From CAYZPB01 sp964480445 (lineage in GTDB: Bacteria > Bacillota > Bacilli > Tepidibacillales > Tepidibacillaceae), in contig CAYZPB010000048.1 of NCBI GenBank assembly GCA_964480445.1, positions 1-6,821 on the forward strand: a DNA stretch of 6,821 nt, written 5' to 3'. The notes beneath the pieces were generated by a model that had not been told where the DNA came from, searched no databases, and saw only the letters and a program-made list of their open reading frames with translations. Both the position numbers and the translations under genes were made by a program. The number at the start of each line of letters is the position of its first letter. The stretch's first letter is position 1. This document shows positions 6,074-6,821 of the stretch, in pieces.

Positions 6074-6091
6074 AAGGACTAGTGATAGCAA

Positions 6092-6821
6092 ATGCTAAAC
6101 AATTATGATCTATCTTTAATAAAAGGGATTACTGCGAGGAAGTTAGAGCGGTTAAATTTGATGGGCTTATTTACGGTAGGAGATTTGCTCATGTATTTTC
6201 CTTATCGTTATGAAAATTATCAGCTAATCGATTTAAATCTTGCGCAGCACAACGAGAAGGTTACTGTCGAGGGCGAACTATCTGGTGAACCTTATTTACG
6301 CTATCTTGGACAGAAGCGTAATATGCTAACAGCACAAATTCAGATCGATAACCGCTTAGTAAGCCTCGTTTGGTTTAACCGCGGTTTTCTCAAAAAACAA
6401 CTTATACCTGGAAGAAATATCTTGGTTACTGGTAAATGGGATAAGTATAGAAGACAGATTACTGTTGCCGAATCTAGTTTTCCCGACACGGCTACACTAA
6501 TCAAAAAAGGAAAGATAATGCCAATCTATACAGTTCCTGCTGGTTTTTATCTAATTGATTTGCAAAAAATTATGCAGCAGGCGCTAACGCAGTTTTCTGA
6601 AGAAATAAAAGAGTACTTACCAGCAAGGATAGTGGAAAGCTACAAATTGTTTGGTCTAAAAGAAGCAATCAAAGCGATACATTTTCCTGCTGATGAAGAG
6701 CAACACCTGCAGGCTAAACGACGTTTGATTTATGATGAATTAATTCAGTACCAACTGCGCTTACAAATACATAAAAAACGAACAAGAGAAGAATATTCTG
6801 GTCAAGAAAAACCGATATTAA
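6092..6821 (+). CDS. recG: ATP-dependent DNA helicase RecG, N-terminal part (cut by window end)
   Basis: RecG is a monomeric double-stranded DNA translocase that reverses stalled replication forks and processes Holliday junctions. The first 243 residues are present and the frame is open to the window edge. Residues 5-35 form an opening helical segment with a KGI...KLERLNL...GDLL pattern, followed by FPYRYENY (36-43). The wedge/OB-fold domain (about 56-133) contains KVTVEGEL, FNRGFLKK (95-102) in the fork-splitting region and GKWDKY (114-119). The link toward the helicase core has AIHFP and the RRLIYDELIQYQL stretch. The Walker A and DEAH-type motifs lie outside the window. ATG 6092 is the first possible start, because an in-frame TAG sits at 6086-6088. 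Its likely ribosome binding site AAGGA (6074-6078) is unusually far upstream (13 nt), which suggests modest translation. A terminator precedes it. Confidence 0.95.
   Translation, partial: MLNNYDLSLIKGITARKLERLNLMGLFTVGDLLMYFPYRYENYQLIDLNLAQHNEKVTVEGELSGEPYLRYLGQKRNMLTAQIQIDNRLVSLVWFNRGFLKKQLIPGRNILVTGKWDKYRRQITVAESSFPDTATLIKKGKIMPIYTVPAGFYLIDLQKIMQQALTQFSEEIKEYLPARIVESYKLFGLKEAIKAIHFPADEEQHLQAKRRLIYDELIQYQLRLQIHKKRTREEYSGQEKPIL

Noticed and set aside
1..6821. Mobile element, CRISPR array, toxin-antitoxin pair or defence system.
   Set aside because: Every sizeable stretch is accounted for by housekeeping genes or short spacers. There is no transposase, integrase, regular repeat array or foreign-looking composition.

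Overview
The window holds a compact run of housekeeping genes from a low-GC, Gram-positive bacterium. All of its proteins read like Bacillales or deep-branching Bacilli versions. Strong purine-rich ribosome binding sites, several TTG/GTG starts and AT-rich DNA fit that placement. The genus cannot be fixed by reading alone. I see no mobile element, CRISPR array, tRNA or rRNA.

Left block (about 50-3493, + strand): dapB (lysine/peptidoglycan precursor synthesis), cca (tRNA CCA addition), birA (biotin protein ligase) and thiN (thiamine pyrophosphokinase). The gaps are 14 bp (dapB-cca), an 8-base overlap (cca-birA) and 5 bp (birA-thiN), so this is almost certainly one operon with translational coupling. 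It probably starts upstream of the window. It ends at a hairpin shared with the convergent rpmB gene.

Middle (3495-3921): rpmB (ribosomal protein L28) is alone on the - strand. It has its own well-formed sigma-A-type promoter, a strong ribosome binding site and the shared terminator. The 186-bp divergent spacer to the next gene carries the rpmB promoter, a likely promoter for the rightward genes and an imperfect direct repeat.

Right block (3925-end, + strand): a small Asp23/Gls24 (YloU-type) protein, then fakA (yloV; kinase subunit for exogenous fatty acids), then recG (replication fork-remodelling helicase), cut off by the window edge. Between fakA and recG lie a long imperfect hairpin and a strong intrinsic terminator, so recG is probably partly or wholly uncoupled from fakA.

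Compared with Bacillus subtilis, the window fuses two conserved neighbourhoods that lie far apart there: dapB-...-cca-birA and thiN-...-rpmB-yloU-yloV-...-recG. Several genes are missing from the junctions: mgsA/bshB1/bshA, spoVM and sdaAB/sdaAA. BirA lacks the N-terminal DNA-binding domain that makes the B. subtilis protein a repressor. I found no new multi-gene system. The points most worth a second look are the HTH-less BirA, the rpmB promoter repeat and the structured fakA-recG spacer.
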